Source: Treponema sp. (lineage in GTDB: Bacteria > Spirochaetota > Spirochaetia > Treponematales > Breznakiellaceae). Taken from it: a stretch of DNA of 37,898 bases. Made by a program: the position numbers and the translations under genes. Within the stretch, counting starts at the first letter, position 1, and each line of letters begins with the position of its first letter. Of the stretch, positions 14,227 through 22,762 are shown in pieces. The stretch lies in contig JAISNI010000078.1 in assembly GCA_031276295.1 (NCBI GenBank), positions 1 to 37,898 of the forward strand, written 5' to 3'. A model generated the notes under the pieces. It searched no databases. It saw only the letters and a program-made list of their open reading frames with translations, and was not told the origin of the DNA.

Positions 14227-15306
14227 GTGTTTCTGGAATTTATCTATCCTCTTGTAAGATACTTTACGCCTTTAAATGTCTTTCTCTATCTTACCTTTAG
14301 AGGCGCTTACGCGGCGCTTACCACATTGCTTATCTGTTATGTATTCGGCCCGCGGATCATCGAAGCTCTCCGGCACTTAAAGGTTGGGCAGGCTGTTCGT
14401 GAGGATGGACCCGCGACGCATCTTAAAAAAAACGGGACCCCCACTATGGGCGGGGTTCTTATCATCGTGTCCGTTCTTGTTTCTATGCTCCTCTGGCAGG
14501 ATCTGGGCAATGAAAAAGTCTGGGTGACCGTCATTTCCTTCTGCGCCTTCGGTGTCATTGGGTTCGCGGATGATTATTTAAAGGTAACGCGGCATAATTC
14601 CGACGGCCTTCCCGCCTGGGCAAAGTTGACCGGCCAGTTTGTCGTCGCCTTCGCCGTGGTGTTCTACCTTTATTTTACAGGCGGGGAAGGTATTACACAA
14701 CTGTATATTCCGTTTTTTAAAAATCCCATTCTGGATCTCGGCGTTCTGTGGATACCCTTTGGGGTGCTCCTCATTGTGGGGGAATCCAATGCGGTTAATT
14801 TTTCGGACGGGCTTGACGGGCTTCTTGCGGGGCTCCTTATTCTGGTATTTATCGCCCTGGCAATAGTTACCTATCTTTCCGGACGGGCGGACTATTCCTC
14901 CTATCTGGGGATACCCTATATTGTCGGCGCGGGGGAACTGACCGTTTTCTGTCTTGCGGCCGTGGGGGCCTGTATAGGGTTTTTGTGGTTTAACGCCCAT
15001 CCCGCCGAGGTTTTTATGGGCGACGTGGGCAGTCTTTCCCTGGGCGGGGTAGTGGCGACCATCTCCCTTATCATCAAGAAAGAACTGCTTATCCTGATTA
15101 TCGGCGGGGTTTTTGTACTGGAAATTGTCTCGGTGATGATACAGGTTCTGTCGTTCAAGCTACGCAGGAAAAGGGTGTTCAGAATGGCGCCCATACACCA
15201 CCATTTTGAACTTGAAGGTTGGGCTGAGACCAAGGTAGTCATACGATTCTGGATACTGGGAGGACTTTTTGCTATTATAGCGCTCTCTACTTTGAAGATT
15301 CAATGA
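14227..15306 (+). CDS. mraY: Phospho-MurNAc-pentapeptide transferase MraY
   Basis: A 359-residue integral membrane enzyme with about ten transmembrane helices. It transfers phospho-MurNAc-pentapeptide to undecaprenyl phosphate, making lipid I at the cytoplasmic face. Active-site features are present: HLKKNGTPTMGG (65-76), ADDYLK (114-119), NFSDGLDGL (191-199), the MGDVGSLSLGG segment (264-274) and HHHFELEGW (324-332). The start is a GTG immediately after the murF stop, with GGAAGG about 10 bases upstream, and its end overlaps ftsW by 4 bases. It is full length. The murD gene that usually follows is missing. Confidence 0.97.
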   Translation: MFLEFIYPLVRYFTPLNVFLYLTFRGAYAALTTLLICYVFGPRIIEALRHLKVGQAVREDGPATHLKKNGTPTMGGVLIIVSVLVSMLLWQDLGNEKVWVTVISFCAFGVIGFADDYLKVTRHNSDGLPAWAKLTGQFVVAFAVVFYLYFTGGEGITQLYIPFFKNPILDLGVLWIPFGVLLIVGESNAVNFSDGLDGLLAGLLILVFIALAIVTYLSGRADYSSYLGIPYIVGAGELTVFCLAAVGACIGFLWFNAHPAEVFMGDVGSLSLGGVVATISLIIKKELLILIIGGVFVLEIVSVMIQVLSFKLRRKRVFRMAPIHHHFELEGWAETKVVIRFWILGGLFAIIALSTLKIQ

Positions 15307-16556
15307 TCGGGAATGATATGGGAAACGGAAATTATATAAACATTGAAAAAACAGGCCGCCCTCTCTATGGGGATCATATCCTGATTGCCAGTATTCTGCT
15401 GCTTACCGGCTTAGGTTTTGTTACGCTCTATTCCTCTTCATACGCGTATTCCGAACGTTTTTTTAACGACGGGCTCTATCTGTTCAGCCATCAGCTTATC
15501 ATCGGCGGGGCCGGGGGGATGGTGTTATTCATCCTGGCTTCCCGTATTAAACTTGAACTGGTACGGAATCTGACGAAATGGCTGGTGATAATCACGATAG
15601 TTCTCTGTTTGCTTACCTTTGTTCCCGGTATAGGGGTAATGAAGAACGGCGCCGCGCGGTGGATTAAGATAGGAAACTATACCTATCAGCCCTCGGAGCT
15701 GGTTAAGCTGGTCCTGCCTCTCTACCTGGCGCATATTTTTGACAAAAAACAGGATAACCTGGATTCTTTATCATCGGGGATACTGCCGCCGGTTATTGTT
15801 ACCGTGCTGTTTTTCATCCTTATCTATATGCAGAATAACTTTTCCACCGCGGTATTGCTTGCCTTAAACGCCCTGTTCATTTTCTATTTTGCGGGGGTAA
15901 GGCTGCGTTTCTTCTTCAGTTCCCTCCTGATGTTCCTTCCCCTGTCCTGCCTCCTCATCTTAACCAAGGAACACCGGCTCCGCCGGGTTTTCAGTTTTAT
16001 TTTCCCCGAATGGGAACCCCAGGGGGCGGGATTCCAGGTGAGGGCCAGTATCCTGACGATTGTATCGGGCGGTTTTTTAGGCAAGGGTATGGGGCACGGA
16101 ACGCGTAAAATAGCAAGCGTTCCTGAGATTCATTCCGATTTTATCTTTTCCTCCTTTGCCGAGGAATCCGGCTTTCTCGGCGTGCTGCTCTTCTGCCTTT
16201 TGTTCGCGGTCTTTGCCGTTCATGGTTACAAGGCGGCGATGCGGAAAGAAGATATGTACCGGCGTCTTGTGGCGGCGGGCATCGTAACATCAATTGTCTC
16301 ACAGGTTCTTCTCAATATTGCCGTTGTTGCGGGGATACTGCCGACCACAGGGATTCCCCTACCTTTCTTTTCCGCCGGGGGCTCGTCCCTGGCGACAACC
16401 CTGGCGTCCGCCGGCCTGGTGGTCAATGTATCCCGGAGCTCCCGTGCTGCGGAGATGCTGGATGACAGCCAGGTGGAGTGGCAGGGCGCATTTGAACGGG
16501 AATATTCCTTAAATGCGGAAAGATCATCGAGAACGGAGGTTCATAATGTCAGGTGA
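15303..16556 (+). CDS. ftsW: Septal peptidoglycan polymerase FtsW (SEDS family)
   Basis: A 417-residue polytopic membrane protein of the SEDS glycosyltransferase family, which polymerises lipid II at the septum with a class B PBP. Typical features are VTLYSSS after the first helix, KNGAARWIKIG-YTYQPSELVK in the first third, the large loop with GFQVRAS and GKGMGHGTRK, the PEIHSDFIFSSFAEESGFLG segment, and PTTGIPLPFFSAGGSS near the C-terminus. The start ATG shares four bases with the mraY stop (ATGA). A second ATG at 15318 is an alternative. The cytoplasmic tail overlaps ftsQ by 11 bases. RodA is excluded mainly by context. Confidence 0.93.
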   Translation: MIGNDMGNGNYINIEKTGRPLYGDHILIASILLLTGLGFVTLYSSSYAYSERFFNDGLYLFSHQLIIGGAGGMVLFILASRIKLELVRNLTKWLVIITIVLCLLTFVPGIGVMKNGAARWIKIGNYTYQPSELVKLVLPLYLAHIFDKKQDNLDSLSSGILPPVIVTVLFFILIYMQNNFSTAVLLALNALFIFYFAGVRLRFFFSSLLMFLPLSCLLILTKEHRLRRVFSFIFPEWEPQGAGFQVRASILTIVSGGFLGKGMGHGTRKIASVPEIHSDFIFSSFAEESGFLGVLLFCLLFAVFAVHGYKAAMRKEDMYRRLVAAGIVTSIVSQVLLNIAVVAGILPTTGIPLPFFSAGGSSLATTLASAGLVVNVSRSSRAAEMLDDSQVEWQGAFEREYSLNAERSSRTEVHNVR

Positions 16557-17406
16557 TTTTTCCTATGCCGATGAGATTCCCATACGCCGGATAAGCTCCA
16601 CGGAAAAAATTATCAGACGGATGCTCCTGATTGCAGGCGGGTTGCTCCTCAGCGAACTGGTCTGGCTTTTGGGGATACGTCCCTGTTTGCCGCTGTACCG
16701 TGTGGAAATAACGGATATTCCGGGTCTGGATCGGGAAACCATACTTGCCTGGGCGGGTATAGGCAAAAAATCATCGTTTTTCTCGATAAGCAGGGAACGG
16801 ATGGAACTGTCCCTGAAGGCCCTTCCCCAGATTGAATCCGTCCTGGTACAGAAGATATTCCCCGACAGGCTGCGGATAATCCTGACCGAAAGGCCGGCCG
16901 TCGCCATGTCCCTTGTTCGTATAGACGGCCGTATGGTTCCGGTCTATTTTGACAAGGAGGGCATTCTCATCAGGATTGGGAATGACGGAGGGGGACGGGC
17001 GCGGGATTCGGCGCCGAGCGGGGTGAGGAATCCCGGGCAGGAGGAAACGGTCCCCTTAATCTCCGGCCTGATTCTTAACGAACCGGTTTTAGGAATGAGG
17101 CTTCCGGCTTCCTTCTGTTCTTTCCTCGCAAATCTGGAGAAGATACGCGCCGCAACGCCGGTTCTGCTTCAGGCCATTTCGGAAATACAGATCGACCGTA
17201 AAGCGTATGAAGGTTTTGATCTGGTGCTCTATCCGGTACACCACACCATACGGGTACGCACCGGTTCCGATATTAATGAAGAGATGCTCCGGTATATAAT
17301 GTTGATGCTGGATGTACTCAATACAAAAAAAATGAACGTTGAGGAGATTGACTTTCGAGCCGGTATGGCGTCATATATCATTAAGGAGGCCTCCTCTGGC
17401 AAATGA
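16546..17406 (+). CDS. ftsQ: Cell division protein FtsQ/DivIB
   Basis: A 286-residue bitopic protein with a cytoplasmic N-terminus of about 25 residues, one transmembrane helix (about residues 28-48), a POTRA domain starting at LYRVEITDIPGLD, then the beta domain with PQIESVLVQKIFPDRLRI and ITERPAVA. FtsQ connects FtsB/FtsL to the divisome. The start is the ATG at 16546, with GGAGG 6 bases upstream inside the ftsW end; an upstream in-frame start at 16513 lacks such a site. A Gly/Arg-rich loop at residues 145-170 looks like a lineage-specific insertion. Its 3' end carries the ftsA ribosome binding site and overlaps ftsA by 11 bases if ftsA starts at CTG. Confidence 0.88.
   Translation: MSGDFSYADEIPIRRISSTEKIIRRMLLIAGGLLLSELVWLLGIRPCLPLYRVEITDIPGLDRETILAWAGIGKKSSFFSISRERMELSLKALPQIESVLVQKIFPDRLRIILTERPAVAMSLVRIDGRMVPVYFDKEGILIRIGNDGGGRARDSAPSGVRNPGQEETVPLISGLILNEPVLGMRLPASFCSFLANLEKIRAATPVLLQAISEIQIDRKAYEGFDLVLYPVHHTIRVRTGSDINEEMLRYIMLMLDVLNTKKMNVEEIDFRAGMASYIIKEASSGK
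17383..17395 (+). promoter_or_regulatory. Self-complementary ribosome binding site of ftsA
   Basis: AAGGAGG (17383-17389) is a full Shine-Dalgarno, and AGGAGGCCTCCT (17384-17395) is a perfect 12-base palindrome ending one base before the CTG codon. It fixes the ftsA start and could be occluded by folding or by pairing between transcripts. Confidence 0.7.
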
Positions 17407-18649
17407 CGGTTTAGTTGTCGGCCTCGATATAGGCACGACCAAAGTTTGCGCCATAATAGGCGAACGGAATGATAATGGAATCCTCGAAATTACCGGCGTG
17501 GGGCTCTGTCCCTCAACAGGTTTGCGCAAGGGGGTGGTAGTCAATATCGAGGCGACGCTCCGTTCGGTCTCGACCGCCATTGAATCGGCTGAAATGATGA
17601 GCGGGAGGGAGGTTCATACCTGCTGGACAGGCATAGGCGGGAGCCATATCCAGGGGATACCTGCCCGCGGCGTCGTAGCGGTAACCAACAAGGACCGGGA
17701 AACCAGGGAGATTGACGCGGACGATATAGAACGGGTGCTTGAGGTGGCCAAGACGATGATGATCCCTATGGACAGGAAGATACTTCAGGTTATTCCCCAG
17801 ACCTATATCGTTGACGGGCAGAGGGGCATACGCGATCCCCGGGACATGATAGGGGTGCGTCTGGAGGCCGATGTCCATATCATTACCTGTTCAATAACCA
17901 GCGCCCAGAATATGTTCAAATGTGTAAACAGGGCGGGGTTCAGGGTGAACGACCTTATCCTGCAATCGCTTGCCGCGGGCCGTTCGGTATTGACCCAGGA
18001 GGAAAAGGAAATGGGCGTTGCCCTTATAGATATGGGGGGAGGGACTACCGACGTACTCGTGTATTCCGAGGGAACCCCCTTTTCGACGATCACTATTCCC
18101 GCCGGAGGGACGCAGGTAACAAGCGATATTTCTATCCTCAAGAATATCTCTTTTGAAACGGCCGAACGGATAAAGATCGATGCGGGTTGCTGCTGGGAGG
18201 AGATGCTTGAAGACGACGATGACATTATAGTACCCGGAGTGGGGGGGAGGCCGCCGCTGCCTATTCCCCGTTCCCATATAATGACCATTATCAGGCCCAG
18301 AATGGAAGAGATATTCAGTATGGTTAAAGAAAGGCTGGATACGCTTTCCCTTTCACGGCCGCTCGGCGGCGGGGTTGTCCTGACCGGAGGCGGCGCCCTG
18401 CTTCTCGGCGCTTCGGAGTTGGCTTCCGCCGTCTTTGATATGCCGGTACGGGTGGGATCGCCCCTGCCTATGGGCGGCCTGGTTGAAGAATACCGCAGTC
18501 CGGTATATGCTACCGCAGTGGGTTTGGTACTGGAAGGTTATGAACGGGAAGGAAAAAAGGGAGAGAAAAGCGGCGAGGGGAAAGGCGGCGGGTCAAGGGA
18601 ATCTATTTTTAAGAGGTTTGGCGAATGGCTGGGAAAGGAGTTTTTTTAA
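17396..18649 (+). CDS. ftsA: Cell division protein FtsA, probable CTG start
   Basis: A 417-residue actin-family ATPase that tethers FtsZ to the membrane and recruits late division proteins. Phosphate-1 LVVGLDIGTTKVCAIIG (residues about 5-21), the 1C subdomain around GISGSH-like sequence (here WTGIGGSHIQGI), the phosphate-2 motif ALIDMGGGTTDV, and the adenosine segment VLTGGGALLLGA are visible. The C-terminal FKRFGEWLGKEFF is the expected amphipathic membrane-targeting helix, preceded by a Gly/Lys-rich linker. No ATG, GTG or TTG lies near the family start. CTG at 17396 sits 6 bases after AAGGAGG and gives the usual N-terminus, so I use it. TTG codons at 17339 and 17348 are poorer alternatives. 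Confidence 0.93.
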   Translation: MANDGLVVGLDIGTTKVCAIIGERNDNGILEITGVGLCPSTGLRKGVVVNIEATLRSVSTAIESAEMMSGREVHTCWTGIGGSHIQGIPARGVVAVTNKDRETREIDADDIERVLEVAKTMMIPMDRKILQVIPQTYIVDGQRGIRDPRDMIGVRLEADVHIITCSITSAQNMFKCVNRAGFRVNDLILQSLAAGRSVLTQEEKEMGVALIDMGGGTTDVLVYSEGTPFSTITIPAGGTQVTSDISILKNISFETAERIKIDAGCCWEEMLEDDDDIIVPGVGGRPPLPIPRSHIMTIIRPRMEEIFSMVKERLDTLSLSRPLGGGVVLTGGGALLLGASELASAVFDMPVRVGSPLPMGGLVEEYRSPVYATAVGLVLEGYEREGKKGEKSGEGKGGGSRESIFKRFGEWLGKEFF

Positions 18650-18669
18650 AGGCGGATTATGCAGATCGT

Positions 18670-18698
18670 TTGATTTGCTCAAAATACTTAATTTAAAT
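18670..18698 (+). promoter_or_regulatory. Weak promoter candidate before ftsZ
   Basis: TTGATT (18670-18675), 17 bases, TTAAAT (18693-18698) in the 66-base gap before ftsZ. This is the only sizeable gap in the dcw cluster, and ftsZ often has an extra promoter. Confidence 0.35.
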
Positions 18699-18715
18699 AG
18701 TTAGGGGAGGGAAAC

Positions 18716-19990
18716 ATGAACAATCTCATTATCAACAGAAATGAGCAGGAGCGGTTCCAGGAATCTTCACCGGTGGTTATCAAGGTTATCGGTACAGGCG
18801 GCGGCGGTTCTAACGGCGTCAATGCAATGATCGAATATGGATTGCGCGGTGTGGAATTTATCGTCATTAACACGGATGTCCAGGACTTGAAGAAGAGTAG
18901 GGCGCCCAAGAAGATTCAGATTGGTTCCAAATATACAGGCGGCCGCGGCGCCGGCGGAAAGCCTGATATTGGGGAAAAGGCTGCCAACGAGGATATCGAT
19001 CAGATCGATGAGGCGGTCAAAGGCTCCAATATGGTATTCCTGACGGCGGGTTTGGGCGGGGGAACCGGTACGGGATCCGCCCCTATTATTGCGCAGGAAG
19101 CTAAAAAATGCGGCGCGCTTGTTGTTGGGGTGGTAACCAAGCCCTTTGACTTTGAAGGCGCCTACCGGATGCGTCTGGCCGAGGAAGGTATCGAAAAATT
19201 AAAGGAAATCGTGGATACGCTTATTGTCATCCCGAACCAGCAACTGCTCAGCGTTGTGGATCGCAGAACGCCCATTAAGGAAGCCTTTTTAAAGGTAGAC
19301 GATATACTCCGCCAGGGGGTACAGGGTATTTCGGACATCATCAACGAAACCGGCCTTATCAATATAGACTTTGCCGATGCGGAAACCGTTATGCGCGGCC
19401 AGGGTTATGCTATCATGGGCATCGGTTACGGTTCGGGTGATAACCGCACCTCAGAAGCCGCTACCGCGGCGATGGATAATCCTCTGCTGGAAGGCATATC
19501 GTTTGAAGGGGCAAGCCGTATACTTATCAATGTCTCCGGGGGGGATGATTTCTCCCTGGTGGAACTGCACGAGGTTGTCAGCCTTATCACCGCCAACGCC
19601 GCGCCCGATGCCATTATCATAAGCGGTGCAAGCATAGATTCCAACCTACAGGATCAGCTGAGGGTAACGGTTGTAGCTACGGGGTTTGAAAACGAAGCGG
19701 CAAGCCGGGCGCAGAAGAAAGCCCCTGTAATAGAAACGGCGAAGTCCAAGGAGAATGATGTAATTGATATTACGGAATTTGAGAAGATGCGTAACAGGAC
19801 CACAAGGCGGCCCGATTATCTGCCCCAGCGGAATACCGCTTTTCAGGAAGAGGATCTTGATGTTCCGACCCTTATCCGGGATCAGAAATTTATGATGAAC
19901 AAGAATCCGTCGTTTGAAAAGCAGCACAAGCAGGGAACGCCGGACAGGAATCCTTCCGGCAGAACCGGGACCGATAACAGGGAATTCTAG
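18716..19990 (+). CDS. ftsZ: Cell division protein FtsZ
   Basis: A 424-residue tubulin-like GTPase that polymerises into the Z ring. Visible parts are GTGGGGSNGVNAM (27-39), the nucleotide motif GGGTGTG (114-120), the synergy segment NIDFADAETVM (216-226) and the GLI-VDF-type core to about residue 320. The linker follows, then DVPTLIRDQ (382-390), which resembles the conserved C-terminal peptide that binds FtsA and ZapA-type partners. Unusually, 34 polar residues follow this peptide. GGGGAGGG lies 5 bases before the ATG. The gene ends 5 bases before the recombinase gene, so they are cotranscribed. Confidence 0.97.
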   Translation: MNNLIINRNEQERFQESSPVVIKVIGTGGGGSNGVNAMIEYGLRGVEFIVINTDVQDLKKSRAPKKIQIGSKYTGGRGAGGKPDIGEKAANEDIDQIDEAVKGSNMVFLTAGLGGGTGTGSAPIIAQEAKKCGALVVGVVTKPFDFEGAYRMRLAEEGIEKLKEIVDTLIVIPNQQLLSVVDRRTPIKEAFLKVDDILRQGVQGISDIINETGLINIDFADAETVMRGQGYAIMGIGYGSGDNRTSEAATAAMDNPLLEGISFEGASRILINVSGGDDFSLVELHEVVSLITANAAPDAIIISGASIDSNLQDQLRVTVVATGFENEAASRAQKKAPVIETAKSKENDVIDITEFEKMRNRTTRRPDYLPQRNTAFQEEDLDVPTLIRDQKFMMNKNPSFEKQHKQGTPDRNPSGRTGTDNREF

Positions 19991-19995
19991 TTTAC

Positions 19996-20967
19996 GTGGA
20001 AACAGATAAACTGCGGGGACAGTACTACTCGTATCTTATCGCTCAGGAACGCCGCGCGCCTCTTACCGCCCAGACCTATAGGTTTGAGATACGCAGCCTG
20101 CTGGAATGGCTGGACGGTGAAGGAAAGGCGGCGGAAACGGCCGATACCTTGAGTCTTATCCGGTACCTTGAGTACCGGAAGCTAAGCTGCGGTATAGATT
20201 CCCGTTCAACGGCAAAGGCTATTTCAGCGTTAAAGTCGTTCTTTTCGTTCATGGTGAATGAGGGGATGCGGGAAGATAACCCCTGCGAATTCCTTGAAAC
20301 CCCTAAACGGAAGAAGAGAATACCGGAAGTCATTGAGCAGGATCTTATCAAAAAGATGTTTGATTCTCTTGATACCGCAAGCCCGACGGGACTGCGTGAT
20401 AAGGCGCTTTTTGAGCTTATCCATTCGGCGGGACTGAGGGTATCGGAAGCCGTCTCTCTTGACGTAGACGATGTATTTTTGGAAGAGCGGGTCGCCCGTA
20501 TCCGCGGTAAGGGAAGCAAGGAACGGCTCGTGATATTTGGAGAGGAAGCGGAACTGCTTCTCAGGCGCTACCTCTCCGAAGCCCGCCCCGTCCTTGCTTC
20601 TTCAAAACCGGACCGCGCCTTTTTTATAGGGCGGACGGGTAAACGGCTTTCCCGCAAGGGGATATGGAAGAACTATGCCCGTATTGCGGGCCTTGCGGGG
20701 GCGCCTTCGCGGGTGCATAATCTACGGCATTCCTTTGCAACGGAATTGTTGGCAGGGGGGGCGGATCTCAGGTCGGTACAGGCCCTGCTTGGACACGCCG
20801 ATCTGGCAACCACGCAGATATATACGCATGTGGATGTTTCCGTGCTGCGGAAGAAGCATAAGCAGTATATGCCCAGGCTGAGGGATTATGTTTCCGCAGA
20901 GGAGGCTCCTTTTGTCGCTGGGGAAGGTACGGACGGGGACAGTAGAGAATCCGCCGTGCCGCGTTAG
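19996..20967 (+). CDS. xerC: XerC-like tyrosine recombinase
   Basis: A 323-residue tyrosine recombinase with the SAM-like N-terminal domain (residues 1-100) and the catalytic domain. The full active-site set is visible: Arg148 (SAGLRVSE), Lys172 (GKGSKER), His241 and Arg244 (HNLRHSF), His267 (LLGHADL) and Tyr276 (TTQIYTHV). Together with the second recombinase at 25041-25976 it probably acts at dif to resolve chromosome dimers; calling this one XerC is by position and likelihood. The start is GTG at 19996, 5 bases after ftsZ, with only a distant AGGGAA upstream. A ~25-residue C-terminal tail is unconserved. Confidence 0.85.
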   Translation: METDKLRGQYYSYLIAQERRAPLTAQTYRFEIRSLLEWLDGEGKAAETADTLSLIRYLEYRKLSCGIDSRSTAKAISALKSFFSFMVNEGMREDNPCEFLETPKRKKRIPEVIEQDLIKKMFDSLDTASPTGLRDKALFELIHSAGLRVSEAVSLDVDDVFLEERVARIRGKGSKERLVIFGEEAELLLRRYLSEARPVLASSKPDRAFFIGRTGKRLSRKGIWKNYARIAGLAGAPSRVHNLRHSFATELLAGGADLRSVQALLGHADLATTQIYTHVDVSVLRKKHKQYMPRLRDYVSAEEAPFVAGEGTDGDSRESAVPR

Positions 20968-21000
20968 TTAAAGATTTACAGGAAAAATCCGGATAGCTAT

Positions 21001-21756
21001 ATGAAAATTAAGAAAGAAGCTCTGACGGGAATCATTATCATTCTTGCGGCGGTATTCGGGATTACGGCCATGTATCACCTTAAAAGACAAAGCGCGCGGA
21101 ACGACATTGCCGCGCGTATCGCCGAGCTTATGCCGAGGGGGGGCGGGCCCCCTTCAACTATTGAAGATCTGAAAAAAGCCATTGCCCTTTACGAGGAAAA
21201 GATAGAGTTGCATGTTAAGGATGCGGCCCAGACGGCGGTATACTGGAAGATACTGGCCACCCGCCTTCAGGACAGGGGGCTGCACAACCAGGCGCTTGAA
21301 GCTCTGGAAAGGGCCGTATACTATGCGCCGGAAGACGCCGTTCTCTACTACCTGAGCGGTTTGTCGGCGGCGAAAATAGCCAAAAACGCGCTGGATTTTT
21401 CCGGCAACGGGGATCTGACCGTGCAGGCCAGGCACTACGCGCTTGCCGAGCAGTCATACCTTCGGGCAATCGCCCTGGACGAAAGGTACCTCCGGCCCCG
21501 TTACGGCCTGGCCATCCTCTATGTGTATGAGTTGGGCCGTCCTGCCGAGGCAATTCCCCACCTGGTCAAATATCTGGAAATTTCGACGGTGGATACGGAC
21601 GCCATGTTTGTCCTGGCCGCGGCGTATTATATGACGGAAGCGTATCAGGATGCGCTGGATATGTACGATAGGATTATCGCGGCGACAAAGGATACGACGA
21701 GGAAAGCAAAAGCGGAGGAACTTAAGCAGGCCGTTCTGAGGGCATACTATGGCTGA
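21001..21756 (+). CDS. Membrane-anchored TPR-repeat protein
   Basis: A 251-residue protein with one N-terminal transmembrane helix (residues 9-26, a cytoplasm-in, domain-out topology likely). A Gly/Pro linker (44-51) follows, then tandem tetratricopeptide-like helices from about residue 55 to the end, for example HNQALEALERAVYYAPEDAV, AEQSYLRAIALDERYLRPRY, PAEAIPHLVKYLEIS and YQDALDMYDRIIAA. TPR proteins are interaction scaffolds; no specific partner can be read. It overlaps dprA by 8 bases. Its position between xerC-like and dprA genes in a division neighbourhood is suggestive only. The ribosome binding site is weak. Confidence 0.75.
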   Translation: MKIKKEALTGIIIILAAVFGITAMYHLKRQSARNDIAARIAELMPRGGGPPSTIEDLKKAIALYEEKIELHVKDAAQTAVYWKILATRLQDRGLHNQALEALERAVYYAPEDAVLYYLSGLSAAKIAKNALDFSGNGDLTVQARHYALAEQSYLRAIALDERYLRPRYGLAILYVYELGRPAEAIPHLVKYLEISTVDTDAMFVLAAAYYMTEAYQDALDMYDRIIAATKDTTRKAKAEELKQAVLRAYYG

Positions 21757-22735
21757 TCTGCTTGATCTTATGGTTGAAAGGATCCCTTTCCTGAAAAGCT
21801 ATGAAAAGATCCTGTTCCGCGGTAAATTAGAGGGGGAAGCGGAGTTGTCTGCTATTTCACCGGGGGGTCTTGAACGCATACTGAACCGCAGCCTGCGCGG
21901 CAGGTTCTTCAACAAGGCCGATCTAAGGGAAAAGGCGGAACAGGATGCCGCTCTTCTTTCAATGCGCGCTATAGCCTGCGTTTCGTATTACGAGGTGTCC
22001 TATCCGCCCCTTCTGCGGGAGATATACGATCCGCCCTTTTTGGTTTTCTGCCGCGGCAGGCTGCCCCGTCCTGAAAAGCCCCTGGTTGCGGTAGTGGGGA
22101 CCAGGAAGCCTTCGCCGCGGGCCTTGGCGGAAACTTTTGAAATATGCAGGGGGCTCGCTCGGTGCGGTATTCCCGTGGTATCGGGGCTTGCCCTGGGCAT
22201 AGATGCTATGGCCCACCGGGGGAACCTTGAGGGGGGCGGGGAGACCGTTGCCGTTCTGGGTTCCTCGCCCGACGAAGTGTACCCCGCTTCAAACAGGACT
22301 CTGGCCCGGCGCATTGTTGAACGGGGAGGCGCCCTGTTGAGCGAGTATCCTCCGGGAACCGGTCCGCGGCCCTATCACTTTCCCGCGAGAAACCGTATTA
22401 TATCGGCATTGGCGCGGGGCGTCCTCATCGTTGAAGCGCCTCTGGGGTCGGGGGCGCTTATTACCGCCCAGTTTGCCCTGGAACAGGGGAAGGACCTCTG
22501 GGTCGGGTCTGCGGGCGCGCGGGAACGGGGAAGTTTTGCCGTGCTGGGGGCGGGAACGGCAAAACTGGCGGACGAGGGTGCAAAGATTGTTGCCCGCGCC
22601 GGAGATATTCTTGCCGAATGGGGTATAAAAGAACCGGTTGAAGCGGATACGGGGAACGTGCATAATGAAGAAGCTGTTTTCAGCGGAAAGGGTCTTGCTT
22701 CTTCCCTGGCCAAATCTTTAAATATAGAGTTATGA
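21749..22735 (+). CDS. dprA: DNA-processing protein DprA (Smf)
   Basis: A 328-residue member of the DprA/Smf family, which binds incoming single-stranded DNA and loads RecA during transformation. The N-terminal helical region (1-95) precedes the extended Rossmann fold with VVGTRKPSPRA (about 113-123), VSGLALGIDAMAHRG (about 145-159), VAVLGSSPDEVYPASN, SEYPPGT and FPARNRIISAL (about 210-220), then a short C-terminal winged-helix-like end. Spirochaetes keep dprA without obvious full competence systems, so its role here is uncertain. It overlaps the TPR gene by 8 bases and precedes topA by 27. Confidence 0.93.
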   Translation: MADLLDLMVERIPFLKSYEKILFRGKLEGEAELSAISPGGLERILNRSLRGRFFNKADLREKAEQDAALLSMRAIACVSYYEVSYPPLLREIYDPPFLVFCRGRLPRPEKPLVAVVGTRKPSPRALAETFEICRGLARCGIPVVSGLALGIDAMAHRGNLEGGGETVAVLGSSPDEVYPASNRTLARRIVERGGALLSEYPPGTGPRPYHFPARNRIISALARGVLIVEAPLGSGALITAQFALEQGKDLWVGSAGARERGSFAVLGAGTAKLADEGAKIVARAGDILAEWGIKEPVEADTGNVHNEEAVFSGKGLASSLAKSLNIEL

Positions 22736-22762
22736 AATCGAGCGTTATGAAGGAAAACCGGT

